Positions 38,054 to 46,820 of a stretch of DNA of 64,000 nucleotides are shown here, piece by piece. The translations under genes and the position numbers were made by a program. Numbering within the stretch: the stretch's first letter is position 1; each line of letters starts with the position of its first letter. The notes under the pieces are model-generated. The model did not search any database. It was not told the DNA's origin and was given only the letters and a program-made list of their open reading frames with translations. This DNA comes from Soehngenia sp. (GTDB lineage Bacteria > Bacillota > Clostridia > Tissierellales > Tissierellaceae). Where the stretch lies: contig JAGXFX010000003.1 of assembly GCA_024637045.1 (NCBI GenBank), positions 1 to 64,000 on the forward strand, read 5' to 3'.

Positions 38054-39813
38054 TGGATACCAATAATCTAGGTTATCAACTGAATCTAATTGAGAAAAGC
38101 AAGGTTAAACTCTTGGTTATGCATGAAGAAAATCGTAAGATTTTAAGAGATTATTTAGCTGAAAAATATGAAGTTATAACTAACCAAGATGAATTTGAAA
38201 AAGCCGATATGATAATAGCAGATGAACCCGGGTTTGCAAAGTATAAAGACCGAATAATGAGTATAAAACAATCAAATGCTTGTAATTACTTGCCAATTAT
38301 TTTAATTACCCGAGTCTCCTCCGATAAAATACCCGAAAAATATATAGATACAATAGATGAAATCATTCAGACTCCAATTCAACAGAGAATTCTAAATTCA
38401 CGGATTCAGAATCTGTTGAATGTAAGAAAATTATTTATATCAACTCAAGTATATCAGGATTTAACTGATAAAAACCCTACCGGTATTTGCATACTATTCG
38501 AAAATGAAAAGATAAAGTATGTAAACCAAGCATTTTTGAATATACTCGATGAGAAAAAAGAAGATGTTTTAGAACATGAAATAACTGATATTATAAGAAA
38601 CAGTCAATTTATAAATCATCTATCAAAACATGAAATCATGGATGCAGAAAAACTAACTATCAAGTTAGATATCAATAAGCATGAAAAGTGGGTGGATATT
38701 CGTTTTTCAAATATAGTATATCAAAACATTAGTTTAAGATTACTAATAATCATTGATGTAACAAAAGAGAAAGAGTCAGAGAAAGAAATCAAATATTTAA
38801 GGTTTCATGATCAAATGACAGGATTATATAATCGAGACTTTTTTATGGAGGAAATTAAGAGATTAGATACCGAACGACAGCTTCCCTTAACTATTATTAT
38901 GGGAGATATTAATGGTTTGAAATTAGTAAATGATGTTTTTGGTCATGAACAAGGGGATGAGCTGATTAAAAATACCGCGGAAATAATGAAAAACAGCCTG
39001 AGGGATGAAGATATATTAGCCCGAATTGGTGGAGATGAGTTTGCAATTCTACTCCCGAAAACAAACGAAGAAAGTGGTAAAGTAGTATCTCGAAGGATTA
39101 ATCAGAGTTGTTCTGAGTTTGCTGGTGAGGGTATAATAAGCATTTCTCTTGGTGTTTTTACTAAAAACAATATTAAACAAAATATTAATGAGATATTTAA
39201 AGCTGCAGATGACAAAATGTATCAAAACAAAACTTCTGAAAGTAAGAAAGCTAAACAACAAATTATATCCAGTATTTATAAGAAACTAAGAAAAGAAAAT
39301 GATGAAAGTAAAGATCATATTGAAAATGTGAAAAAACTTGCACTACTATTTGCAGATAGACTCAAATTGAGTAATGATCAGAAAGAAAATTTAAAACTAC
39401 TTGCAGAATCTCATGATATAGGTAATATAATTGTGAAGCATGAGAGTTTGAATGATATAAGTGAATTGACAAATCAGGAAATAGATAAATTAAGAAGTCA
39501 TACAGAATACGGATATCGTATTTCTCATTCTATTCCTGAATTGTCAAGTATTGCAGATGAAATTCTTTCTCATCATGAAATGTGGGATGGTGAAGGCTAT
39601 CCTCAGGGACTCAAAGGTAATAGTATACCATTATTGGCAAGGATATTTACTATTGTTGAAAATTATGATTTACTAGTGAATGCTAAAGGGTTTAAAAACA
39701 AAACAAGTAAAGAAGCAGCATTAGAAGAAATAGAAAAACGTGTTGGAAGTCAGTTTGATCCTGAACTGGTGGAAGAATTTGTTGAGATGATGAAAAAAAT
39801 TAAACTACTTTAG
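38053..39813 (+). CDS. Receiver-like/PAS/GGDEF/HD-GYP cyclic-di-GMP protein
   Basis: The 586-residue cytoplasmic protein has an N-terminal receiver-like domain (1-130), a PAS domain (about 135-245), GGDEF (about 248-400, intact GGDEF near 325) and HD-GYP (about 405-586). The receiver is degenerate: the acidic pocket is MHEEN, the acceptor region IIADEP, and the usual lysine is replaced (IIQTPI). HD-GYP retains SHDIGN and HHEMWDGEGYP, but a late aspartate is E (IVENYD). It should make and/or degrade c-di-GMP. Its ATG overlaps the KaiC-like stop, implying translational coupling and probably a physical or functional link. Confidence 0.92.
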   Translation: MDTNNLGYQLNLIEKSKVKLLVMHEENRKILRDYLAEKYEVITNQDEFEKADMIIADEPGFAKYKDRIMSIKQSNACNYLPIILITRVSSDKIPEKYIDTIDEIIQTPIQQRILNSRIQNLLNVRKLFISTQVYQDLTDKNPTGICILFENEKIKYVNQAFLNILDEKKEDVLEHEITDIIRNSQFINHLSKHEIMDAEKLTIKLDINKHEKWVDIRFSNIVYQNISLRLLIIIDVTKEKESEKEIKYLRFHDQMTGLYNRDFFMEEIKRLDTERQLPLTIIMGDINGLKLVNDVFGHEQGDELIKNTAEIMKNSLRDEDILARIGGDEFAILLPKTNEESGKVVSRRINQSCSEFAGEGIISISLGVFTKNNIKQNINEIFKAADDKMYQNKTSESKKAKQQIISSIYKKLRKENDESKDHIENVKKLALLFADRLKLSNDQKENLKLLAESHDIGNIIVKHESLNDISELTNQEIDKLRSHTEYGYRISHSIPELSSIADEILSHHEMWDGEGYPQGLKGNSIPLLARIFTIVENYDLLVNAKGFKNKTSKEAALEEIEKRVGSQFDPELVEEFVEMMKKIKLL

Positions 39814-39838
39814 TAGTAGTTCATCTTAGGAGGTTAAT

Positions 39839-39892
39839 TTGGATAATAATTATAAAGAAATTCAAATGTTAAAATTGAATGAATTTGCTAGA
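39839..39892 (+). pseudogene. 5' fragment of the IS-interrupted GGDEF/HD-GYP gene
   Basis: AGGAGG is followed by TTG 39839 and 18 codons, MDNNYKEIQMLKLNEFAR, which run straight into the IS21 element. They lie 25 bases after the preceding stop, consistent with the same operon. The frame resumes at 42467. Confidence 0.8.
39886..39892 (+). repeat. Target-site duplication TGCTAGA (second copy 42460-42466)
   Basis: The 7-base TGCTAGA flanks the IS on both sides. Deleting the element and one copy joins codon AGA to GGA and restores one open frame. Confidence 0.85.
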
Positions 39893-40053
39893 TGTGAATG
39901 TCAATGAAAAAGTTTACCACCTGACATTGAATTTCTTTACCGCCATGACGGTGAATTAGTTTACCAATAACAGGGCTTTTGACATTCAATTAGTTTACCA
40001 CTTGTGACACTCAAAAAGTTTACCAGTTGACACTGAATTTGTTTACCACTTTG
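39893..40053. repeat. Terminal repeat array of the IS21 element
   Basis: About six spaced copies of a repeat ending GTTTACCA or a variant follow the left end (for example at 39905-39919, 39955-39965, 39987-39997, 40012-40024 and 40038-40048). The relict at 26458-26568 has one period fewer. Confidence 0.75.
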
Positions 40054-40113
40054 TTTCTAAGAAAGGGAATACTAATAGGTAGCAGCATCCCCTAAATGGA
40101 AATATCTTTAATC

Positions 40114-40866
40114 TTAGTCAGAAGTCTTTGCTGCATGTTCTGCTCTGTAAGGGTTATCTGAGTTCATGTTGAGTACATGGGACCGAAAGGTTAATCGGTC
40201 GATTAATGCAGTTACCATGGTATGATTCTCAAACATTGAAGTCCAGTCTGAAAAGCTTAGATTGGTCGATACAATTACGCTTCTTCTTTCGGCACGATCA
40301 GCTACCACTTTGAATAATAATTCTGATTGGTGCCTGTTGAATGTAAGATAACTCAGTTCATCTATGATTAATAAGTCTGCCTTTGCTATTTGTTTCTCCA
40401 GACGGATAAGCTTGTGATTGTCCTGAGACTCTATCAGTTGATTGGATAGATTGGCGGCAGTGAAGAATTTGACATTCATACCTTGCATACAAGCTTTGAT
40501 TCCCAGAGCTATGGACAGATGAGTCTTTCCTGTTCCTGGATTGCCAATCATAACAATATTTTTTCTGTTGGCAACGAAGTCACATGATGCAAGTTCATGT
40601 ATATATGCTTTGTCCATATGTTCGAACTTTGAAATATCCAGTTCTTCAATAGTCTTGAGGTAAGGAAATCCGGCAGCTTTGATTTTTCTTCTGCGTGTGC
40701 TGTCATGCCTTGAGTCCAGTTCAATTTTCATTAGTGCAATAAGGAAATCATCGTAGCTTTGATCAGCATCCAGCTGTCTGATGACATCCATGTATTGATT
40801 AAACATAGGTGTTCTAAGCTGCTTTGAGTAAAGCTCAATGGTTTGAGATTTCAGGTTATCTGTCAT
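40114..40866 (-). CDS. istB: IS21-family helper ATPase IstB
   Basis: IstB is the AAA+ ATPase that selects target DNA and activates the IstA transposase. The 250-residue protein shows Walker A GNPGTGKT (108-115), a Walker B LLIIDELSYL (about 167-176) and an arginine-rich C-terminal helix. ATG 40866 overlaps the istA stop as ATGA, with GGGGTG 5 bases upstream; an ATG 15 bases earlier overlaps that site. The reading frame is complete. Confidence 0.95.
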   Translation of the reverse strand: MTDNLKSQTIELYSKQLRTPMFNQYMDVIRQLDADQSYDDFLIALMKIELDSRHDSTRRRKIKAAGFPYLKTIEELDISKFEHMDKAYIHELASCDFVANRKNIVMIGNPGTGKTHLSIALGIKACMQGMNVKFFTAANLSNQLIESQDNHKLIRLEKQIAKADLLIIDELSYLTFNRHQSELLFKVVADRAERRSVIVSTNLSFSDWTSMFENHTMVTALIDRLTFRSHVLNMNSDNPYRAEHAAKTSD

Positions 40867-42347
40867 TTTGACACCCCGCATTTCTCATCGTATTTACGTA
40901 GATCAATTGCAGTTACTGGAATGTCATTTTTAATGTAGAGCACATTTGATTCTGGTACTTCATGAAGAAAGCTTCGAATCATATCCACTGTGGGGATTAC
41001 GTTTCTAGGGAGCTGGTCCCTGATGGAAAGGATTCTTTCCTCTCCAGAATCTACGCAAAGCCGTAGTAGTTTAACCATCTCGGTATTCCCACCAGGAAGA
41101 AGATGTCCCCAGTCGAGTAGTTCCTTTGTCACATTGGCTCTGACTGGCTTAGCCTGAAATACAGAGCGGGGTTTTCTTTCAAGCAGGTCTATGTAGTGCT
41201 CAAGACGATAGGAGGTCTTCCCTGATCCGTACAAGCGGTCAAATGAGGCAATAATTGCTCCGTCTTGGTGTATACAAACTTCATTGGCGTAACCTTTGAC
41301 TGTTACAGTCTTTCTCAAGTATTTAACAGGAACTGAGTAATTGTTTTTTTCAAAGCGAACAGTTGAGTAGTCTCCGACTATAGGTGTTGTGGTGCGACTT
41401 GTATCAAAACGATATGAAGGGATCTGTCTTAGGAAGTACAGTTCTTGCTCATAAGCCTCTTTAACAGTTGATGACCGGGATTCCACCTTATGGGTGTTGC
41501 GATAATTCAAACAATCTTTAAGGAGCTTTTGGTTGAGTTCACTAAGGCTAGATACTCTAGGTATTGGAACCATAAAGTTTCTTCTTGCATAACCAACAAG
41601 ATTTTCAACCAAGCCTTTTTCATTGCCACTGGCAATATTGCAAAAGTCTGTTTTAAAAGCATAGTGAGCTGCAAAAGACATATAGCCTTCAGTTGCTTTT
41701 GCGTGGAGTCCAAACCCTTCGCGAACAGCTACCTTGGCATTATCAAATATTACACGTTTAGGAACTCCTCTGAAGTAGTCAAACATTGTCTGCTGTGCTT
41801 CAAGGAAGCTTTCACGGTTTTGAGAATAATATGCCTGAACAAATATGTCACAGGAGTTGCAAAGTCTTCCACAAAAGAAGTTGATCTTGGTCTTTTGGTC
41901 TTTGATGTACACTGTAGACTCACCCCAGTCAATCTGGATGGCATCGCCAGGGTCATATTCCAGAGGAACATCGGCTTGTTTTGGGACCATGTGCTCTGAC
42001 TTGAGTTGCCTCACAGCCTCGCGAACGGCAGAATATGATCCGGTGAAATCCTCTTCTTTGACAAGTCTGTCATATATGCGTTTAGCTGAATGGTTTTGCT
42101 TGGGTATTTTTTCTTTCTCATCGTGTAGAAAGCAATCAAGGATAAATGCCTTAACATCATCTGTGATGATATCAGACTTTCTTGTGTATGATTTTCTGAC
42201 ATCAGGATGAGTATTACCTTCGCAGTACTTCTTAACGGTCTGGCGTGATACGCCAAGCCTTGTTGCAATTGATCGAATGGATTCGCCTTCAGAATAGAGG
42301 AGCCGAATCTTTGAGTATAGATCCACTTCAATAATCACACCTTTCAT
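40863..42347 (-). CDS. istA: IS21-family transposase IstA
   Basis: The 494-residue IstA has an N-terminal helix-turn-helix (about 23-45, RSIATRLGVSRQTVKKY) and a DDE integrase core. The probable catalytic residues are D140 (IQIDWGES), D202 (VIFDNAKV) and E248 (GNEKGLVEN). The C-terminal beta domain shows YSTVRFEKNNYSVPVKYL. An internal GTG at 42326 (MDLYSKIRLL) has a better-spaced AAAGGTG and may be the true start; I give the longer form because homologues vary. It overlaps istB by four bases. No frameshift is seen, so activity is plausible. Confidence 0.94.
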   Translation of the reverse strand: MKGVIIEVDLYSKIRLLYSEGESIRSIATRLGVSRQTVKKYCEGNTHPDVRKSYTRKSDIITDDVKAFILDCFLHDEKEKIPKQNHSAKRIYDRLVKEEDFTGSYSAVREAVRQLKSEHMVPKQADVPLEYDPGDAIQIDWGESTVYIKDQKTKINFFCGRLCNSCDIFVQAYYSQNRESFLEAQQTMFDYFRGVPKRVIFDNAKVAVREGFGLHAKATEGYMSFAAHYAFKTDFCNIASGNEKGLVENLVGYARRNFMVPIPRVSSLSELNQKLLKDCLNYRNTHKVESRSSTVKEAYEQELYFLRQIPSYRFDTSRTTTPIVGDYSTVRFEKNNYSVPVKYLRKTVTVKGYANEVCIHQDGAIIASFDRLYGSGKTSYRLEHYIDLLERKPRSVFQAKPVRANVTKELLDWGHLLPGGNTEMVKLLRLCVDSGEERILSIRDQLPRNVIPTVDMIRSFLHEVPESNVLYIKNDIPVTAIDLRKYDEKCGVSK

Positions 42348-42520
42348 CTCCTTGTAAGAAAATTTGTTAATTTAATCTTACAGGAATATATTTCAAGGTG
42401 GTAAACTTTTTCACTGTCAATTGGCACTGAAGTGGTCAACTTTTATTATGTCATTTACATGCTAGAGGATATATTGAAAACAAGGATAACAAGGTAGATT
42501 ATCAAAAAATCTCTGAACAA

Positions 42521-45118
42521 ATGAAAGAATTTTCAGGTGCTGAATATGTAATGTTTAATATTTTTGACGAAAATGGAAAAGACTTTACCCTTGTTGGTTT
42601 TGAAGGAAATACAAAGAATATTGCTAGAGTAATGGATGTAATCGGATACAATATAATAGGCAAGAAATTCAAGTATGAAGAAGATAGAAATGAGAAGTTT
42701 GAAAAATCAATAGTTACCAAAGTCGAATCTCTAAAAGAATTAGTGGGTAATGCATTGCCAAATGCAGCTATATCAATAATAGAGAAAGCATTTAAAATAG
42801 ACAGTATCCTAACAGTTAGGATAACAAAAGATGAAAAAACCATGGGAAACTTTACTTTGATATTTTCTGAAAATCAAAATAAAAATGACAATGAAATGCT
42901 TAAGCTTTTTGCATCCCAGGTAGGGTTGTTTATAGATAAGAAAAGTTTTGAACAAAAGAGTTTAGAATCTATTGAAAGATTTCAATCTCTGCTTAAAAAC
43001 AGTGTCAGCATTATTACTATAGTTGATAATAGAGGAAATTATATAGATGCCTCTGACTCTGCAGCAGACTTTATAGGCATAAAAAAAGAAGAACTTATAG
43101 GTAAGAATTTTAAAGAAGTAGTGCCCGAAAAAACGGAAGAGTTTATGAACACATTAGCAATTATTAACAAAACAAAAAAATCTATATACAAAGAAGAAAT
43201 TTATCAAGTAGATAATGAAGAAATGATATATGAAAGTAGAGTATTTCCCATAGAAGAAAAAGATAATGAAGTTGTGCTTTTTGGGTCTATATCTAACGAT
43301 ATAACAGATAGAAAAGAAGCTGAGCAGGACTTGATTAATTTAAATAACCTTATAAAATATATTTTGGAGCATAATCCAAGTGGTGTAGCAGTACACGATA
43401 AGGACCTAAATTATATATATGTAAGCGAAAAATATTTGAAAAGTTATAACATTGAAGAAAATGATATTATAGGCAAGCATCATTATGAAATTTTTCCAGA
43501 CTTGCCTCAAGAATGGAGAGATGTACATAAACGGTCTTTAAAGGGCGAAATTGTAAGCAAAGAAGAAGATCCTTACTACAGAGAAGATGGTGGTATAGAT
43601 TGGACTAGATGGGAATCAAGACCTTGGTATGATAAAGATGGGGAAATAGGCGGGATTATTATATATACTGATATAATAACTCAACAAAAAGAAATGGAAG
43701 CAGAGATATATAAAGAGAGAGAACAATTTAAGACAACTTTACTATCAGTTGGAGATGCAATTATTTCCACTGATAAAGATGGTAGAATTAGTTTAATGAA
43801 CAATGTTGCTGAAAAACTTACGGGGTGGTCTCAAGAAGAAGCATATAATGAACCACTGGAAAGAGTTTTAAATATAATTAATGAACATACAAGGGAATAT
43901 TGTGAAAATCCAGCAAAAAAAGCACTGGCAATAGGAAAAACTGTTGAAATGGAAAATCATACAATACTTATAGCAAAAGATGGTACAGAAATTCCTATAG
44001 AAGATAGTGCATCTCTTATCAAAGATAGGAATGGTACTATAACTGGTGTAGTTATAGTGCTTAGAGATTTCACAGAAAAAAAAGAAAAACAGAAAGAAAT
44101 AGAATATTTGAATCTTCATGATCATCTTACAGGACTTTATAACAGAAGATTTTTTGAAGAAGAATTAGAAAGACTTGATGTAGATAGAAATTTGCCACTT
44201 TCAATTATAGTTATTGATGTTAATGGATTAATACTTATAAATGATGCTTTTGGTCATAATAAAGGGGATGAAGTTTTAATTAAATCTGCACAGGCTATAA
44301 AAAATAGTCTAAGAGCTGATGGAATAGCGTCACGGGTAGGAGGAGATGAATTCTCAGTGATCCTTCCAAAATGCGGGGAAAATCTAGTGTCTAAAATCAT
44401 AGAAAGGATTAAAGAGAATATCGAAGAAGAATCAGAAGAAGGTATTCCTTTTTCTCTAGCTATAGGATTTAATACTAAAATAGAATCAAAAGAAATCATA
44501 TCGGATGTAATGAAAAAAGCAGAGAGCAGAATGTATACAAATAAAATATTTTCTGAGCAGAGTAAAAGAAGAGAAGTAATACTTACTATGCTTTCTACAT
44601 TACATGAAAAGCATCCAAGAGAAGAAGAACACTCAAAGAGAGTTAGTGAGCTTTCTTATGAGCTTGGCAAAGCAATTGGATTAAAAGATGATAGATTGAG
44701 TTTACTAAAAACAGCGGGACTGCTTCATGATATTGGGAAAATAGCTATTGATTATTCAATAATAGAAAAAGCAGGTGCCCTTACAGAAGAAGAATACTTG
44801 GAAGTAAAAAAACATCCTGAGATTGGTTATAGAATACTAAAATCTTCTATTGAATATGAAGATATAGCTAAAACTGTACTTTACCACCATGAAAAGATTG
44901 ATGGAAGCGGATATCCAAAAGGATTAGAAGGAAATAAAATACCTTTAGAATCCAAAATCATTAGTATTGCAGATGCTTACGATGCTATGGTATCTTTACG
45001 ACCCTATAAAAAAAGAAACAACACGAAAGAAGAAGCAATAAAAGAATTAGAAAGATGTTCAAATACTCAATTCGATTTAGATATAGTAAAAGTTTTTGTT
45101 GAAATAGTAATTAAATAA
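42521..45118 (+). CDS. GAF/PAS/GGDEF/HD-GYP protein, 5' end separated by IS21
   Basis: The remaining frame (ATG 42521, 865 residues; open from 42467) has a GAF domain (about 1-145, AEYVMFNIFDENGKDF), three PAS domains (about 148-265, 270-392, 395-525), GGDEF (about 528-690, intact VGGDEF near 607) and HD-GYP (about 690-865, LHDIGK near 736, HHEKIDGSGYP). The original product would have been 901 residues: 18 codons from 39839 followed by 42467 onward. The ATG at 42521 has no ribosome site, so the gene is probably silent or poorly expressed unless the IS supplies a promoter. It probably acted with the upstream KaiC-like and GGDEF proteins. A terminator follows. Confidence 0.85.
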   Translation: MKEFSGAEYVMFNIFDENGKDFTLVGFEGNTKNIARVMDVIGYNIIGKKFKYEEDRNEKFEKSIVTKVESLKELVGNALPNAAISIIEKAFKIDSILTVRITKDEKTMGNFTLIFSENQNKNDNEMLKLFASQVGLFIDKKSFEQKSLESIERFQSLLKNSVSIITIVDNRGNYIDASDSAADFIGIKKEELIGKNFKEVVPEKTEEFMNTLAIINKTKKSIYKEEIYQVDNEEMIYESRVFPIEEKDNEVVLFGSISNDITDRKEAEQDLINLNNLIKYILEHNPSGVAVHDKDLNYIYVSEKYLKSYNIEENDIIGKHHYEIFPDLPQEWRDVHKRSLKGEIVSKEEDPYYREDGGIDWTRWESRPWYDKDGEIGGIIIYTDIITQQKEMEAEIYKEREQFKTTLLSVGDAIISTDKDGRISLMNNVAEKLTGWSQEEAYNEPLERVLNIINEHTREYCENPAKKALAIGKTVEMENHTILIAKDGTEIPIEDSASLIKDRNGTITGVVIVLRDFTEKKEKQKEIEYLNLHDHLTGLYNRRFFEEELERLDVDRNLPLSIIVIDVNGLILINDAFGHNKGDEVLIKSAQAIKNSLRADGIASRVGGDEFSVILPKCGENLVSKIIERIKENIEEESEEGIPFSLAIGFNTKIESKEIISDVMKKAESRMYTNKIFSEQSKRREVILTMLSTLHEKHPREEEHSKRVSELSYELGKAIGLKDDRLSLLKTAGLLHDIGKIAIDYSIIEKAGALTEEEYLEVKKHPEIGYRILKSSIEYEDIAKTVLYHHEKIDGSGYPKGLEGNKIPLESKIISIADAYDAMVSLRPYKKRNNTKEEAIKELERCSNTQFDLDIVKVFVEIVIK

Positions 45119-45133
45119 AATAAGTTTATCATC

Positions 45134-45188
45134 TCTAGCAATAATACTCTTTTCTCGTAGGTGGGAGATGAATTGCTAGAATTTTTTT
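45134..45188 (+). terminator. Terminator of the KaiC/c-di-GMP cluster
   Basis: TCTAGCAAT (45134-45142) pairs with ATTGCTAGA (45172-45180), followed by seven Ts. Confidence 0.7.
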
Positions 45189-45271
45189 GATTTCAGTTTT
45201 AAGATCAATTATGTAATTTGCTCAATTTTCATTTAAGATTACAAAACGATAATATATTATTGGAGGTTTTT

Positions 45272-45667
45272 ATGGATTTTAACAAATTGTTGAATATAGG
45301 TGAAGTTTTTAAATCTAAATACAAAGTTGAAGTGCCTGATACTGCTGATTTTCAAGGGAATACAGGGGTACGTGTATTATCTACACCTGCCTTGCTTAGA
45401 TATGTAGAACAAGGATCTTCTACTGGTGTATATAATCGCCTGTCAGTAGGTTATAGACCAGTAGGAACTTATGTTGAACTTCATCATGTAGGAGCAACTC
45501 CTGTAGGTGGTAGTATAGAAATCGTATCAGAAGTTAGTAAAATTGAAGGTAGAAAATTTACTTATAATTTCAAAGCCTTTCACCAAGACAAGGTAATCGC
45601 ATATGGAGTATATGAGCAAGTAATTGTTCCCTTGGAAGATTTTTTAAAGAAGAATAATGCCATATAG
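45272..45667 (+). CDS. FlK-like/hotdog thioesterase family protein
   Basis: The 131-residue protein has a hotdog fold: LLNIGEVFKSKYKVEVPDTADF, VLSTPALLRYVEQGSS and YVELHHVGATPVGGSIEI are family hallmarks (T/E/H active-site region). These are acyl-CoA thioesterases; the nearest described type is the fluoroacetyl-CoA thioesterase FlK, but the substrate here is unknown. ATG 45272 follows GGAGG by 5 bases. The gene is monocistronic, with a terminator upstream and no obvious partner. Confidence 0.85.
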   Translation: MDFNKLLNIGEVFKSKYKVEVPDTADFQGNTGVRVLSTPALLRYVEQGSSTGVYNRLSVGYRPVGTYVELHHVGATPVGGSIEIVSEVSKIEGRKFTYNFKAFHQDKVIAYGVYEQVIVPLEDFLKKNNAI

Positions 45668-46003
45668 TTTGATTTGTTGATAATAACTATTTATTGAGAA
45701 TCCCTTTATTTCAAGGACTTTTAATGTTTTTTGGGTATAAGGGTTCTATATAAACTCTATTTGAATAAAAGTATAAAAAAATGTTATTAAATGTTATTAG
45801 ATGGTATAATTGAATGAGTGTTTTTGGCAATAGCTCAAATGCAACTTTTGGCAATCAAAAATACAATTACCAGTACCAACCTGGATTAGTTTATCAGTTT
45901 GAAATAAACAGAAACACTTAAACGAGCATTCGCAATTCTTTATGCTAGAGTATTGTGAGTTTGCTAGTTAAATGAAAGTATTAGTCTATAGGGAGTGAAA
46001 AAA
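45668..46003. other. Intergenic region with a relict repeat of the 25582 type
   Basis: The 336 bases hold no gene. At about 45850-45882, GGCAATCAAAAATACAA and ATTACCAGTACCAACCT match the relict IS21 end at 25647-25684, and TTTTTGGCAAT occurs twice nearby. This is a second solo end of that element. An imperfect hairpin near 45700-45750 (ATCCCTTTA with TAAGGGTT) may terminate the thioesterase gene. Confidence 0.55.
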
Positions 46004-46675
46004 ATGAAAAAAATCATAATTCCTATTATTTTATTAGTTTTGGTTTTGTTTATGATAGTTGGTTGTAGTGATAAAACAACCGAACCGACATTAGATGCTG
46101 TAACAAGTGCAACTTTAAGTCGTTACAGAGAAAACGAGGTCAGGGAATATGAAGGAGCAAGACTTGATCCAACCATTGGACCAAGGGACAATTCCATTCA
46201 AGGAGTTCAAACTGTTAGCATTGATGAATATAAACTAAAGCTAACAGGCCTTGTAGATAAATCTTTAGATTTAGAATACAACGATGTCCTTGCATTGGAC
46301 GCACACGAAAGAAAAATCACTTTGTATTGTGTTGAAGGATGGGATGCCACCATACTTTGGAAAGGTGTGCTGTTAAAAGATATAATGGATCTTGCAGGAA
46401 TAAACCCACAAGCAAACACGGTTATTTTTCATGCTGTAGATGGTTATACAACATCACTTCCTCTGGAAGATATCATTGATAACCAACTCATATTGGCTTA
46501 TTCTGCTAATGGCTTGGAGTTACCCCCTGAGATGGGGTACCCTTTTATTGTGGTGGCGGAGAATAAGCTTGGATACAAATGGGCACGTTGGGTATCAGAA
46601 ATTGAACTCTCAGATGACTCCGATTATCGAGGCTATTGGGAAGATCGAGGATACAACAATGAGGCAGACCTGTAG
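46004..46675 (+). CDS. Molybdopterin-fold oxidoreductase-like lipoprotein
   Basis: The 223-residue precursor starts with a lipoprotein signal (IIIPIILLVLVLFMIVG-C21) and no twin-arginine motif. The rest matches the sulfite-oxidase/YedY molybdopterin-binding fold: YKLKLTGLVDKSLDLEYNDV, LYCVEGWDATILWKGV with C109 at the molybdenum-ligand position, and a C-terminal GYKWARWVSEIELSDD. ATG 46004 follows GGGAG by 8 bases; a GTG at 45995 overlaps that site. It is a separate unit, 145 bases before the GGDEF protein. Whether it holds molybdenum is uncertain, because Moco enzymes usually need Tat export. Confidence 0.85.
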   Translation: MKKIIIPIILLVLVLFMIVGCSDKTTEPTLDAVTSATLSRYRENEVREYEGARLDPTIGPRDNSIQGVQTVSIDEYKLKLTGLVDKSLDLEYNDVLALDAHERKITLYCVEGWDATILWKGVLLKDIMDLAGINPQANTVIFHAVDGYTTSLPLEDIIDNQLILAYSANGLELPPEMGYPFIVVAENKLGYKWARWVSEIELSDDSDYRGYWEDRGYNNEADL

Positions 46676-46820
46676 TAGGGGTTGATTATGGAAAAGCTTA
46701 CATTTGAGAAACATATCTACAAATATTAATAAGTGAATGAAATTAGTTTAAATAAGTGATATTGAATTTTTTACTGTAATTGAAATAGAATTGAAGCCTT
46801 ATTTGGAAGGAGGAGATGTG

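Larger units (their letters stand above)
39893..42459 (-). mobile_element. Intact IS21-family insertion sequence (2567 bp)
   Basis: The ends are imperfect inverted repeats: TGTGAATGTCAATGAAAAAG on the left and TGTAAATGACATAATAAAAG on the right strand reversed. They bracket istA and istB on the minus strand and a 7-base target duplication. The istB side (39893 to about 40053) holds about six copies of a TGACA-N-TTTACCA repeat; the istA side has two. Such arrays are the transposase-binding sites of IS21-type elements. Both genes are uninterrupted, so the element looks active or recently so. A solo end of the same element survives at 26458-26568. Confidence 0.93.

Noticed and set aside
41490..41999. 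169-codon frame antisense to istA
   Set aside because: It lies wholly inside the IstA catalytic region and has no start signal; it is a shadow of the real gene.
39899..42419. Shorter IS21 boundaries using TGTCAATG and the inner right repeat
   Set aside because: The inner ends leave no target duplication. The outer ends at 39893 and 42459 give matching termini, TGCTAGA on both sides and an exact restoration of the reading frame.
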